Source: Bacteroidales bacterium (lineage in GTDB: Bacteria; Bacteroidota; Bacteroidia; Bacteroidales; Muribaculaceae). Taken from it: 64,000 bases of DNA. Positions 6,856 through 16,599 of this stretch are shown in pieces. Below the pieces are notes generated by a model. The model had not been told where the DNA came from. It made no database searches and worked only from the letters and a program-made list of their open reading frames with translations. The DNA lies in NCBI GenBank assembly GCA_003150235.1, contig QAMW01000006.1:4833-68832 (forward strand), in the 5' to 3' direction. How positions within the stretch are numbered: position 1 is the stretch's first letter; each line of letters starts with the position of its first letter. A program made the position numbers and the translations under genes.

Positions 6856-9828
6856 ATGAAAAAGATTGTTATACTGCCTGCGGCGCTCGCAATGGCGCTA
6901 AGCGGACACCCACAGGTCAACTCGCCCAATCCGGAAGGGTTTGTAACCCGGGGCGAACTGATGTATCGTGACAATAATTATACGGGAGCCATCGACCAGC
7001 TTACCTCGCCGGAAACCGGGCTTGCATCACCCGACGACATCGAGGCTGCTGCCTACACGGCGGCACTTGCCTATCTGAAATCAGGGTCGATTGAAGAGGC
7101 GAGACGGGAGCTGGTAAAGTTTGTCGACGAGTATCCCGCATCGCGCTTCAGGCTTGAGGCAAAGACGGGAATCGCCGACTGCGACTTTTTTGACGGCAAT
7201 TATAAAAAGGCTCTCGCGGGCTACCGCATGATAGACAAGGGCGGTCTTAACCTGACGGCTCAGGAAGATTACGACTACCGTACCGCCTACTGCCTGATGA
7301 TGCTCGGCGACTACGATAAGGCTCTCGCAGGATTCCGCCGGCTGCAGGGAGTCGACCGCTACGCCGGTGCGTCACGCTTCTATCAGGGTTATATCTATTA
7401 CGCGCAGGGAGCCTACGCAGAAGCGAAGAAATATTTCACCGAAGCTGACACCCGCACCGCACCCGGCAACCGAGCACCCTATTATCTCACCCAGATAGCC
7501 TACATCGACCATGACTACGACAAGGCACTCGCACTTGCCAAGGCACACATCAACGACATCCCGGAATACCGCTCCGAGATGCAGCGCATAGCGGGCGAGT
7601 CGCTCTACAACCTCGGCGATGAAGCCGGGGCGTTGCCTTACATAGCGGAATATACAGGCGACGTGACCAATCCGAAACCGTCGGCAATGTACATACTCGG
7701 TGTGTGCCAGTACAAGGACAGCGACTACGAAGCCGCCATACACACCTTGCAGCCGGTGACGGCATGTGACGACGCGATGGGGCAGTCGGCATACCTTTAT
7801 ATAGGTCAGTCATATCTGCAGACAGGCAACGTCAACGCCGCCCTGCTCGCACTTGAAAAAGCCTACCGCATGGACTATGACCGCGAGGTGCAGGAAACGG
7901 CATTCTACAACTACGCCGTGGCAAAAGCCGAAGGCGGACGCACACCGTTTGGCAGTTCGGTGAGCATGTTTGAGGATTTCCTGAAGCGTTACCCCGAATC
8001 GCGCTACGCCCCCGAAGTGGAGGAATATCTCGTGACCGGCTACATGACCGACAACAATTACGAGCAGGCACTCGCCTCGATACAGAAGATACGCCGGCCG
8101 TCGGCAAAGATACTCACCGCCAAGCAGCGTGTACTCTACACCCTCGGCACCCGCGATGTAGCCGCAGGACGAATCTCGCAGGCAATAACCCGGTTTACCG
8201 AGGCAAAATCGCTTGCAGCCCATAACAAGGCAATCGCCACGGAATGTGACCTCTGGCTCGGTGACTGCTACTACCGTCAGGGCGAATATGCCCGCGCGGC
8301 AAGAGCCTACAACGATTATCTGAAATCGTCGCGCGCCAATGATGCCAACCGTCAGCTCGCCTACTATGACCTCGGCTATGCCGAGTTTGCCCAAAAGCGT
8401 TACAACGATGCCGCCGCCGATTTCGCGCGTGTGGTGAAAAATCCCGGCAATCTTGAGCAGAGCCTTGTCGCCGACGCTTACAACCGTCTCGGCGACTGCC
8501 GGTACTATCAGTCGGACTTCACCGCTGCATCGACCTATTACGACCAAGCCTACAGCCTCAACCCCGAGGCAGGCGACTACGCCCTTTTCCAGAAAGCGAT
8601 GATGAAGGGGCTCGTAAAGAATCACCACGGAAAAATCGAGTCGCTCGATGACATGATGGAGCGTTATCCCACATCGGGACTCCTCCCCGCCGCCATGCTT
8701 GAAAAGGCGGAAAGCTACGTGGCACTCAACCGTCCCGGCGACGCGGTGGTCATCTACGAGTCACTTGTGAAACGTTACCCGACGACCGCGCAGGGCAGAA
8801 ACGGATATCTGCAGCTTGCCATCACGCAGCTTGCCCAGGGCAAGACCGACCGGGCGATAGAGTCGTACAAGACGGTGATACGCAACTACCCGACGAGTGA
8901 GGAGGCGCGTGTGGCGTCAGACGACCTCAAGCGTCTCATGGCAGACGAGGGGCGGCTCAGCGAGTTCAGCTCATTCATAGCGGCTGTTCCCAACGCACCA
9001 AAGTTCGAAACCTCTGAGCTTGACGCGCTCACCTTCCAGGCAGCCGAACGCGCCTATCTTAACGACAAGAGCAAGACCACGCGTCTGAAAGACTACATAG
9101 CCCAATATCCGGGCGGCAGATACGAGACTCAGGCATTGACCTATCTCTCGCAGTCGTCGCTTGAATCGGGCAATCCCGCCGAAGCGTTGAAATACGCGAC
9201 ACAGCTCACCGAGCGTTACCCCGACTCGGAAGCCGCCGAAGATGCGCTTGCCATCAAGGGCAACGTGGAGTATGACCTCGGCAACGGAGAAGCCGCCCTC
9301 GCCACATTCCGCAAACTGGAATCGCGCGCATCGGCGTCACGCAACATAGTGACCGCACGTCTCGGCATTATGCGCGTGTCGCGTGACATGAACCGCCACT
9401 CCGACGTAATCGAGATGGCTGACCGTCTGCTCAAATCGACCGCCATCGGCACCGCCCAGAAAAACGAAATTATCTACTCACGCGCCTACGCCCTGTCGCA
9501 GACCGGCAAAGCCGACGAAGCGGTAAAAGAGTGGGAAAAGCTCGCCAAAAACACCGACGATATCTACGGTGCGAAATCGGCATACTATCTCGCCCAGCAC
9601 TATTTCGACACCGGTTCGACCAAGAAAGCAAAAACCACAGTCGAGAAGCTGATCGACTCCAACACGCCCCACGACTACTGGCTTGCGCGAGGCTACATAC
9701 TCCTCAGCGACATCTGCCGGAAGCAGGGAAGCGACTTCGAGGCGACCGAATATCTCAAAAGCCTGCGTGACAATTACCCCGGCAAAGAGAAAGACATATT
9801 CATGATGATTGACGAGCGATTAAAGTAA
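6856..9828 (+). CDS. Large tetratricopeptide-repeat protein, periplasmic
   Basis: The protein has 990 residues with an N-terminal signal peptide (about 1-20). The remainder is almost wholly helical repeats of TPR type, for example YKKALAGYRMID, YARAARAYNDYL, YNDAAADFARVV and DRAIESYKTVIRNYP. Proteins of this layout in Bacteroidales lie beside outer-membrane barrels and are thought to scaffold envelope complexes; the precise role is unknown. It starts 74 bases after its promoter's -7 element, and the barrel gene follows after 24 bases. No enzymatic motif is visible. Confidence 0.85.
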   Translation: MKKIVILPAALAMALSGHPQVNSPNPEGFVTRGELMYRDNNYTGAIDQLTSPETGLASPDDIEAAAYTAALAYLKSGSIEEARRELVKFVDEYPASRFRLEAKTGIADCDFFDGNYKKALAGYRMIDKGGLNLTAQEDYDYRTAYCLMMLGDYDKALAGFRRLQGVDRYAGASRFYQGYIYYAQGAYAEAKKYFTEADTRTAPGNRAPYYLTQIAYIDHDYDKALALAKAHINDIPEYRSEMQRIAGESLYNLGDEAGALPYIAEYTGDVTNPKPSAMYILGVCQYKDSDYEAAIHTLQPVTACDDAMGQSAYLYIGQSYLQTGNVNAALLALEKAYRMDYDREVQETAFYNYAVAKAEGGRTPFGSSVSMFEDFLKRYPESRYAPEVEEYLVTGYMTDNNYEQALASIQKIRRPSAKILTAKQRVLYTLGTRDVAAGRISQAITRFTEAKSLAAHNKAIATECDLWLGDCYYRQGEYARAARAYNDYLKSSRANDANRQLAYYDLGYAEFAQKRYNDAAADFARVVKNPGNLEQSLVADAYNRLGDCRYYQSDFTAASTYYDQAYSLNPEAGDYALFQKAMMKGLVKNHHGKIESLDDMMERYPTSGLLPAAMLEKAESYVALNRPGDAVVIYESLVKRYPTTAQGRNGYLQLAITQLAQGKTDRAIESYKTVIRNYPTSEEARVASDDLKRLMADEGRLSEFSSFIAAVPNAPKFETSELDALTFQAAERAYLNDKSKTTRLKDYIAQYPGGRYETQALTYLSQSSLESGNPAEALKYATQLTERYPDSEAAEDALAIKGNVEYDLGNGEAALATFRKLESRASASRNIVTARLGIMRVSRDMNRHSDVIEMADRLLKSTAIGTAQKNEIIYSRAYALSQTGKADEAVKEWEKLAKNTDDIYGAKSAYYLAQHYFDTGSTKKAKTTVEKLIDSNTPHDYWLARGYILLSDICRKQGSDFEATEYLKSLRDNYPGKEKDIFMMIDERLK

Positions 9829-9852
9829 TCCACCACATCCAAGCAACATACA

Positions 9853-11595
9853 ATGGCACATAACATATATAATATAGCCGCAGCGGTAATCACGCTCGGC
9901 ATATCGGCGACAGCTGCCGCCGACGACCTCACCAAGGAAATCACGGTGGAGAAAGATATTGTGGTGCAGGAGCGCGAGGCGCAGAAACTCTCACAGCTTC
10001 CTCAGTTTAACCTGCCCGCGATTGAGACTAAGAAACTCAGCTGGACCGACCGGGGCGTGGCGGCGCCGCTCACCCACGACATCACCCTGCTCCCCCCGTC
10101 TGCATACGCCGCATCAATCGCTAAATCGCCTTACCGGGGCTACATCGATGCCGGATATTTTCCGACATTCGAGCTTGGAGTGTCGGCAGGTTACAGGATA
10201 ATCGACAATGACGCCACACGCCTGGGCGCATGGCTGCAATATGACGGCAGCGACTACAAGCGCAACAACCGCGAAGGCGACAAGCTACACATGCGCGACC
10301 ACACAGCCACCATCGGCATGAATCTCCGTCACAGCGTCGGGGAAGCGGGAACGCTTGACGCGCATCTCGCCTACTCGCTGTCGGCGTTCAAGTCGCCCGC
10401 ACTCACAGGAGACCCGACATCGCAGACTGCCAACACCGTCCAAGCCGGCATAGGATGGCAGGGAACGGCAGGCAGTTTCCGCTATAATGCGGCTGTCGAC
10501 TACGGATTTTTCAACTTTTCGGAAGGGATGTCTACCGGAAGCATGGGTGGCACCAATATCAAACCCCTCACTGAAAACCACGCCACAATAACCCTTGGGG
10601 GAGTCTACGGGCTGAACGAAAACAACTATATAGGAGCAGATATCAACACGGCATTTGCCGGAGCGACAAACACGGTGAAAATCATCAGCTCCGGCGCGAT
10701 TTTCTCACATGAGATGCGCGGCAACTACAACCACGGCTATGTAGCCCTGACACCGTATTACCGCCATGTCGCTTCCTCCTATTCATTCAAGATAGGCCTA
10801 CAGCTATATGACACATGGGGAGGCGACAACGGCTTCAGGGTAGCACCCGACATCCGCGCCGACTGGCATTCGGGGGACAAATTTGCCATCTACGCCCGAT
10901 TTACCGGGGGCACACCGTCGCTCAACTCGATGTCGTCGCTCTTCGCCGTAAACCATTACATCAATCCGTCGCTCGCCTACGGTGACAGCTGGAGGCAGTG
11001 GAATGTAGACGCCGGATTCATCATCGGGCCATTTTCCGGCGCAAGCATCGAGGCATGGGGTGGTACCGGTAAGGCAAAAAACTTGCTGATGCCCGCTCTT
11101 TTCACCAACTTTGACAATCTTGACGGCATGTATTCCGCCATCGATTTCACCAATCTACACTACGGCGTGGCGCTCAACTACAATTACCGCGACATGGCAA
11201 GCCTGCGCATAGCCTACGAAGGCGCTCCTCAAGAGTATGACAAGGGTAACGCACTATGGCTTGACAGGGCAAAAAATGTGCTTGACGCAACCCTCACCGT
11301 CACCCCTATAAAGGCACTTGATCTCTCGCTCGGCTATGAGCTACGCAACGGCAGGGCGACCTACGAGGTATCGCCGTCGGGAATCGGACAGGCACAGTTT
11401 GCCGACAACCTCTATGTTCAGCGTGTCAAGCTCGGTGATGTCAGCAACCTTCGATTCGGCGCATCATACAAAATCACTGAAGCATTTACCGTGGGCGCGC
11501 AGCTTGACAACCTGCTCAACGAAAAGTGGGACACCTTCTACGGCATTCCCGCCAAAGGCATCAGCGGGCTTGTCGGCATAGGATATAAATTCTGA
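9853..11595 (+). CDS. Outer-membrane beta-barrel protein, TonB-receptor-like without visible plug
   Basis: This 580-residue protein has a signal peptide (about 1-22, ending AAA) and many amphipathic beta strands. It closes with DNLLNEKWDTFYGIPAKGISGLVGIGYKF, the terminal strand pattern of TonB-dependent receptors, including a final Phe. It is shorter than a full receptor, and after the signal there is only about 80 residues before the strands begin, so no complete plug domain or SusC-type extension is visible. It sits between the TPR gene and the GH3 gene in one unit. It could be a receptor-derived porin that works with the TPR protein; that is inference. Confidence 0.75.
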   Translation: MAHNIYNIAAAVITLGISATAAADDLTKEITVEKDIVVQEREAQKLSQLPQFNLPAIETKKLSWTDRGVAAPLTHDITLLPPSAYAASIAKSPYRGYIDAGYFPTFELGVSAGYRIIDNDATRLGAWLQYDGSDYKRNNREGDKLHMRDHTATIGMNLRHSVGEAGTLDAHLAYSLSAFKSPALTGDPTSQTANTVQAGIGWQGTAGSFRYNAAVDYGFFNFSEGMSTGSMGGTNIKPLTENHATITLGGVYGLNENNYIGADINTAFAGATNTVKIISSGAIFSHEMRGNYNHGYVALTPYYRHVASSYSFKIGLQLYDTWGGDNGFRVAPDIRADWHSGDKFAIYARFTGGTPSLNSMSSLFAVNHYINPSLAYGDSWRQWNVDAGFIIGPFSGASIEAWGGTGKAKNLLMPALFTNFDNLDGMYSAIDFTNLHYGVALNYNYRDMASLRIAYEGAPQEYDKGNALWLDRAKNVLDATLTVTPIKALDLSLGYELRNGRATYEVSPSGIGQAQFADNLYVQRVKLGDVSNLRFGASYKITEAFTVGAQLDNLLNEKWDTFYGIPAKGISGLVGIGYKF

Positions 11596-11628
11596 TAACA
11601 CAAAATACACAACCTAATCACTAACACG

Positions 11629-13974
11629 ATGAAACTGACAAAACTACTCGCCACGGCACTGATAGCCGCCTGTGGCAGCACTGCACTCCATGCCGCGCCG
11701 GTGATACCGCGTGATGAGGCGATGGAACAGCGTATCGACAAGCTTCTGAAGAAGATGACGCTCGATGAAAAAGTAGGGCAGATGGCAGAGCTTACACTCG
11801 GTGTGCTTGGCGGACCATTTGACCCCGCGACACGCTCCGACTTCACCATTTCCAAAGATTCGCTCGACAAAATTCTCGGCAAATACAAGGTAGGCTCAAT
11901 ACTCAACGTAGCCGACATCGCACTTACCCCCGAGCAATGGTACTCGATAGTGTCACAGATACAGGCTTACTCGATGGAGCATATCGGCATACCGTGTATC
12001 TACGGTCTCGACATGAATCACGGTGCAAGCTACACCATGGGTGCCACCCTCTTCCCGCAAAATATCAACATGGGCGCTACATTCAACCGCGAACTCGCAC
12101 GTCGCGGAGGCGAGATAACCGCCTATGAGACCCGCGCAAGCGATGTGCCCTGGACCTACAATCCGACAGTCGACCTCGGTCGTGACCCGCGTTGGCCTCG
12201 TATCTGGGAAAACTATGGCGAGGATGCCTACCTGAGCGCACAGATGGGCAGCGCGACAGTGCTCGGTATGCAGGGTCCCGACCCCAATCATATCGACCGC
12301 TACCATATAGCATCCAACCTGAAGCACTTCATGGGCTACGGCGTACCGGTGAGCGGAAAAGACCGCACCCACTCGTCGATCGGCGAGCAGGAGATGCGTG
12401 AGAAGCATTTCGCACCCTATCTGGAAGCAATACGCAACGGCAAGTCGCTCTCGATAATGGTCAACTCGACCACCAACAACGGTGTTCCCTTCCACGCTAA
12501 CGCCAAATATCTCACCCAATGGCTGAAGGAAGAACTCGAATGGGACGGCATGATCGTGACCGACTGGGCGGACATCAACAACCTCTACACCCGCGAATAT
12601 GTGGCAACCGACAAGAAAGACGCTATACGCCTTGCCATCAACGCCGGTATCGACATGGCGATGGAGCCGTATGACGTGGATTTCTGCACACTGCTGAAAG
12701 AGCTTGTGGAGGAGGGAGAAGTGCCCATGAGCCGTATCGATGACGCGTGTGCGCGCATCCTACGTCTGAAAATGCGCCTCGGACTCTTTGAGTACCCCGA
12801 CACCAAATGGACCGACTATCCGCTTTTCGGCTCAAAAGAGTTTGCCGACGCATCGCGTCAGGCAGCAGAGGAGTCAATGGTATTGCTGAAAAACGACAAC
12901 GCACTTCTTCCTATATCCACCGGCAAGCGCATCCTCGTCACCGGTCCTAACGCCAACTCCATGAGATCGCTCAACGGCGGCTGGACCTACACCTGGCAGG
13001 GGCAGTTCACCGACATGATAGCCGGTCATCACAACACCATCTACAAGAGTCTCGCCAACCGCTTCGGTCAGGAAAATATCGTGCTTGAAGAGGGCGTGAA
13101 ATATCTTGACTACCAGTGGGGCGGCAATTTCGGACCGGAAGACGCCTCAGGCATAGCCAAGGCGGTTGAAGCGGCAAAGAATGTAGACATCATCGTTGCC
13201 TGCGTAGGCGAGACAAGCTACTGCGAGACCCCGGGCAACATCAACGACCTCAACCTGTCGGCTAACCAGATAAAGCTCGTCACCGAACTGTCGAAGACCG
13301 GCAAGCCTATCGTGCTTATACTCAACGAGGGTCGTCCGCGCCTTATCGGTGAAATCGAACCGCTTGCCGGAGCAATCGTCGACATCATGCTTCCCGGTAA
13401 TTACGGAGGCGAGGCACTTGCATCGCTGCTTTCGGGTGATGCCAACTTCAGCGGTCGACTCCCCATCACATATCCGAAGCACAGCGCCGCCCTCATCACC
13501 TACGACTACAAGAAGGGCGAAAGCTCACAGACCATGTCGGGTGCTTACAACTATGATGCCGTGGTGGATGTGCAGTGGATGTTCGGTACAGGATTGAGCT
13601 ACACCACTTATAAATACTCCAATCTGCGCGTCAACAAGCCGGAGTTCAAGGCAGGCGACACACTCATATTCAGCCTTGAGGTGACCAACACCGGTAAAAT
13701 GGCTGGCAAGGAGAGCGTATTGCTCTACTCAAGCGACCTTGTTGCCTCGACTTCGCCCGATGTGCGCCGTCTGCGCCAGTTTGAGAAAATCGAACTGCAG
13801 CCGGGCGAGACCAAGACCGTCAGCCTGACTGTACCCGCCAACGACCTCGCGTTTGTAGGATATGATGAAAAATGGGTGCTTGAAAAGGGTGATTTCCGCA
13901 TTCAGGTAGGCGACCAGGTAATCAACGTGCGCGCCACCGAGACAAAGAAGTGGGACACCCCCAACCGCGACTGA
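11629..13974 (+). CDS. GH3 beta-glucosidase-type glycosidase
   Basis: This 781-residue exported enzyme has a signal peptide (about 1-23). It has the three-part GH3 layout: TIM-barrel domain, alpha/beta sandwich domain, and a C-terminal fibronectin-III-like domain (about residues 680-775). The nucleophile Asp lies in GMIVTDWADINNLY (about residues 305-318), and KHFMGYGVPVSGKDR is the conserved substrate-binding loop. It is similar in layout to BglX, a periplasmic beta-glucosidase; exact sugar specificity cannot be read. It starts 33 bases after the barrel gene and is followed by a strong terminator, so it is the last gene of the operon. Confidence 0.9.
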   Translation: MKLTKLLATALIAACGSTALHAAPVIPRDEAMEQRIDKLLKKMTLDEKVGQMAELTLGVLGGPFDPATRSDFTISKDSLDKILGKYKVGSILNVADIALTPEQWYSIVSQIQAYSMEHIGIPCIYGLDMNHGASYTMGATLFPQNINMGATFNRELARRGGEITAYETRASDVPWTYNPTVDLGRDPRWPRIWENYGEDAYLSAQMGSATVLGMQGPDPNHIDRYHIASNLKHFMGYGVPVSGKDRTHSSIGEQEMREKHFAPYLEAIRNGKSLSIMVNSTTNNGVPFHANAKYLTQWLKEELEWDGMIVTDWADINNLYTREYVATDKKDAIRLAINAGIDMAMEPYDVDFCTLLKELVEEGEVPMSRIDDACARILRLKMRLGLFEYPDTKWTDYPLFGSKEFADASRQAAEESMVLLKNDNALLPISTGKRILVTGPNANSMRSLNGGWTYTWQGQFTDMIAGHHNTIYKSLANRFGQENIVLEEGVKYLDYQWGGNFGPEDASGIAKAVEAAKNVDIIVACVGETSYCETPGNINDLNLSANQIKLVTELSKTGKPIVLILNEGRPRLIGEIEPLAGAIVDIMLPGNYGGEALASLLSGDANFSGRLPITYPKHSAALITYDYKKGESSQTMSGAYNYDAVVDVQWMFGTGLSYTTYKYSNLRVNKPEFKAGDTLIFSLEVTNTGKMAGKESVLLYSSDLVASTSPDVRRLRQFEKIELQPGETKTVSLTVPANDLAFVGYDEKWVLEKGDFRIQVGDQVINVRATETKKWDTPNRD

Positions 13975-13994
13975 CCCTCCCAACCGGAAAATGT

Positions 13995-14037
13995 ATAAGG
14001 ATGATTTGCGCATCAAAGTCGCAAATCATCCTTTTTA
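13995..14037 (+). terminator. Terminator after the GH3 gene
   Basis: A 14-bp perfect stem (AAGGATGATTTGCG at 13997-14010 with 14020-14033) has a 9-base loop followed by T residues. Confidence 0.9.
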
Positions 14038-14112
14038 TATACGGAAGAATGTATTTTCGGGGAAGACGGAAAGTTTTTTCTTTTTATATGTGTGATTTTG
14101 ATGGATTTTTCG

Positions 14113-14121
14113 TAGTTTTGC
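14113..14121 (+). promoter_or_regulatory. Bacteroidetes -7 element TAGTTTTGC
   Basis: A perfect TAnnTTTGC match, 140 bases before the next ATG. A TTTG at 14097-14100 is closer than the usual -33 spacing. The 13975-14260 gap contains only this and the terminator. Confidence 0.4.
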
Positions 14122-14260
14122 GAGTCTTTTGTTGCTGTTGTGGACATTTACTATGTGTTTTGATAGCAGTCACAACATTGATCACCTATATAACCCGTGA
14201 ACTTGAAATCACCGAGACAGTACGCGTATCACGCAATGCACTCACTAAATCAATCATTAT

Positions 14261-16519
14261 ATGTTAAATTTTACACCTTTTATCCGGGCGTTTGCCACAA
14301 CAACCGCACTGATTTCAGCATCGGCTATGACCGGTGCGGAATTCACACCGGCAGCCCCCGGAAACCTGCAGGGACAATCCCAGGCAGGAAATGTCTATCT
14401 CACATGGAACTGGGGCAACGAGGGTCCTGTAATATTTTCATCCGGTTTTGAGGATGAAGAGTTTCCGCCTGAAGGCTGGGGCACGACCGACTGTGCGCTG
14501 GATCCTGTAGGGAACTGGTCGCGATTTGAAGGCGACTCGGAGGAAGTGCCGTTCTTTCACGGGTCGGCATCTGCCATTCTTCAGTTTGCCGAGGAGATTG
14601 TCGATGACGATCCCGAGTCGATTCATCAGGACGAATGGCTTGTAGCAATGCCTACACCCGGAGCCACATATCTCGACTTCTGGTATTATATCCATCCCCA
14701 ACTGTTTGAAGATGGCAAATGGAGAGACTTCCCCGACCACTATTACGTGATGATTTCCCGCGACTGCGGTGAAACATGGACCGAATTATGGGATGCCCGT
14801 TGGGACATGGGCAACGTAGACGCGATGCAGCAGGCATCGCTGTTTCTTGGCGAGCCCACTGACGAAAACACGTTTGTTGCCTTCCGGGGACTCAGCGGTG
14901 AAACAGAGTCACTGTATTACGTATGGTTTATCGACGACGTGGAATTTCGCGGTATAGATGAAACAGCGAAAAAAGCGCCACAGCTCACCATGAGCAAACC
15001 GGGCAACCGGCCGGCATTTCCCGCAGGCATGAAGACTCATCGCCAATTCACCAGTAAGTCCAAGGTGAAAGCAAAGACTCTCCGCAGCACACCGGAAGAG
15101 GAATGGCTCAACGCAGGTCAGACCACTTTCCGCGTCTATTGCGACAATGAGATGACGGGCGACTACATCAAGACAAGATATTTCACCGACACGTCGCTCA
15201 AGGAGCCGGGCGTACATACTTTTTCCGTAATGGCATGGAACGAGGCGGAAGATATAGAATATGAAGCCTCTACAATTGACGTGGATGTAGATGTTGCCAC
15301 ATTCAACCCCGTGACTAATCTCAAAGTCTCCTATGAAGAAACAGGTAACGGCCGCTACAATGTCAGCGCCCTATGGGATCTTCCGGAAGGGAAGCGTGTA
15401 CCCGCATATTACCGCGTGTATCTCAACGGCAAGTCGATAGGATGGATTGACGAGAGTGAAGAAAATGAACGTGCCATAACTCAGTCGGGGCTGTATAAAG
15501 GTATATACACTTTCGAAGTCGAGGCAAATTACTATGGGCCTGACGGAGCGGCTGAACGTGTCAGCGCCACAGTCACCCCCGGAACCGTTGCATCCGTCGA
15601 AAATCTCGTTGCCGACATCCAGGGCAACAATGTCAGCCTCTCATGGAAAGCACCCGAAGCAAGCGGAGTGACTTACGATGTCTACCGCGGAAGCGAAAGA
15701 GTGGGCGCCAACATAAGCGAGACAAGCTTTGTCGACGCGGGTGTTGATGACGGAATGTACCGCTACAATATTCATGTAGTGTATCCCGACGGTCAAATAT
15801 CGCTGCCTGTCTATGCCGATGTAGAGATAGGCGACATAATGCCGGTGTCACTCCCTGTTGTCGCCGATTTCAATGACGGACACCTTCCTGCAGGCTGGAT
15901 GATTGAGCTGATCGACCCCCGTCAAAACGTCAAGGAGATGTATGCATGGCGTTTCGACAACTGGTTTGAAAGTGAATTCCCCGCCGAACTCGGACATCAG
16001 GAGGGCTTTGCCTCAGTAAGCGGTGTTGCAGCCGCCATGAATAAACTTGAGTGCCATCTTGTAACACCGCTGATATCATTCCCCGCTGATTCACAGCCGG
16101 AAGTATCATTCATCAGTTTCTATGGTGAGGAGAAACCGGGACCGCTGGGATCGGCAGTTTTTGAGTTCCGCTATTGTAAGGAAAATGAATCGGAGTGGAC
16201 GGTGATTAAAGATCTCGCGGCTGTTGAAAACGGTCGACAGAGCTATCCTCTTTCCGTCCTTGCAGGAAGTAACGCCCAATTATGCTGGAGTTTCCTCTCA
16301 TGCAATTCGGGCTATGCCTTGGTGGATGACATACATATCAGTAATGCTGCCGGTATTGACACTCCGGAAATGTTACCGGCAAGCGGCTTAGCTGATGTAT
16401 ATACCATAGACGGCAGGAAAGTGCTGGAACAACAGCCTGTCGAATCACTTTCATCGCTGCGGGGCGGCATATATGTGGTCAAGGTCGGTGACGTGACCTA
16501 CAAACTGCTTTGCAAATAA
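14261..16519 (+). CDS. Secreted multidomain protein: choice-of-anchor J, FN3 domains, T9SS tail
   Basis: This 752-residue protein has a signal peptide (about 1-26). A beta-sandwich of the choice-of-anchor J/MAM-like type follows (about 45-235; pattern GFEDEEFPPEGW ... DEWLVAMP ... VWFIDDVEF). Fibronectin-III-like segments come next (about 330-530), then a second anchor-J-like domain (about 540-700; FNDGHLPAGWMIE ... ALVDDIHIS). The end is a T9SS-type tail with VYTIDGRKV and GGIYVVKVGDVTYKLLCK. The layout resembles surface adhesins and peptidase-associated proteins of Bacteroidetes, but no catalytic motif is visible. It stands alone, bounded by terminators on both sides. Confidence 0.8.
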   Translation: MLNFTPFIRAFATTTALISASAMTGAEFTPAAPGNLQGQSQAGNVYLTWNWGNEGPVIFSSGFEDEEFPPEGWGTTDCALDPVGNWSRFEGDSEEVPFFHGSASAILQFAEEIVDDDPESIHQDEWLVAMPTPGATYLDFWYYIHPQLFEDGKWRDFPDHYYVMISRDCGETWTELWDARWDMGNVDAMQQASLFLGEPTDENTFVAFRGLSGETESLYYVWFIDDVEFRGIDETAKKAPQLTMSKPGNRPAFPAGMKTHRQFTSKSKVKAKTLRSTPEEEWLNAGQTTFRVYCDNEMTGDYIKTRYFTDTSLKEPGVHTFSVMAWNEAEDIEYEASTIDVDVDVATFNPVTNLKVSYEETGNGRYNVSALWDLPEGKRVPAYYRVYLNGKSIGWIDESEENERAITQSGLYKGIYTFEVEANYYGPDGAAERVSATVTPGTVASVENLVADIQGNNVSLSWKAPEASGVTYDVYRGSERVGANISETSFVDAGVDDGMYRYNIHVVYPDGQISLPVYADVEIGDIMPVSLPVVADFNDGHLPAGWMIELIDPRQNVKEMYAWRFDNWFESEFPAELGHQEGFASVSGVAAAMNKLECHLVTPLISFPADSQPEVSFISFYGEEKPGPLGSAVFEFRYCKENESEWTVIKDLAAVENGRQSYPLSVLAGSNAQLCWSFLSCNSGYALVDDIHISNAAGIDTPEMLPASGLADVYTIDGRKVLEQQPVESLSSLRGGIYVVKVGDVTYKLLCK

Positions 16520-16543
16520 TCGTGACCTGACTTGAATAAATAC

Positions 16544-16589
16544 AACTAAGAGAGGGTGCATCGGAAATCCGATGCACCCTCTCTTAGTT
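16544..16589. terminator. Bidirectional terminator between convergent genes
   Basis: A 22-bp perfect inverted repeat (AACTAAGAGAGGGTGCATCGGA and its complement) has a 2-base loop. It is placed between the stop codons of the anchor-J gene (+) and cysK (-) and can serve both. Confidence 0.85.
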
Positions 16590-16599
16590 CTTACTGATT

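Noticed and set aside
9853..11595. SusC-type transporter
   Set aside because: It is too short, has no carboxypeptidase-like N-terminal domain or clear plug, and has no SusD neighbour.
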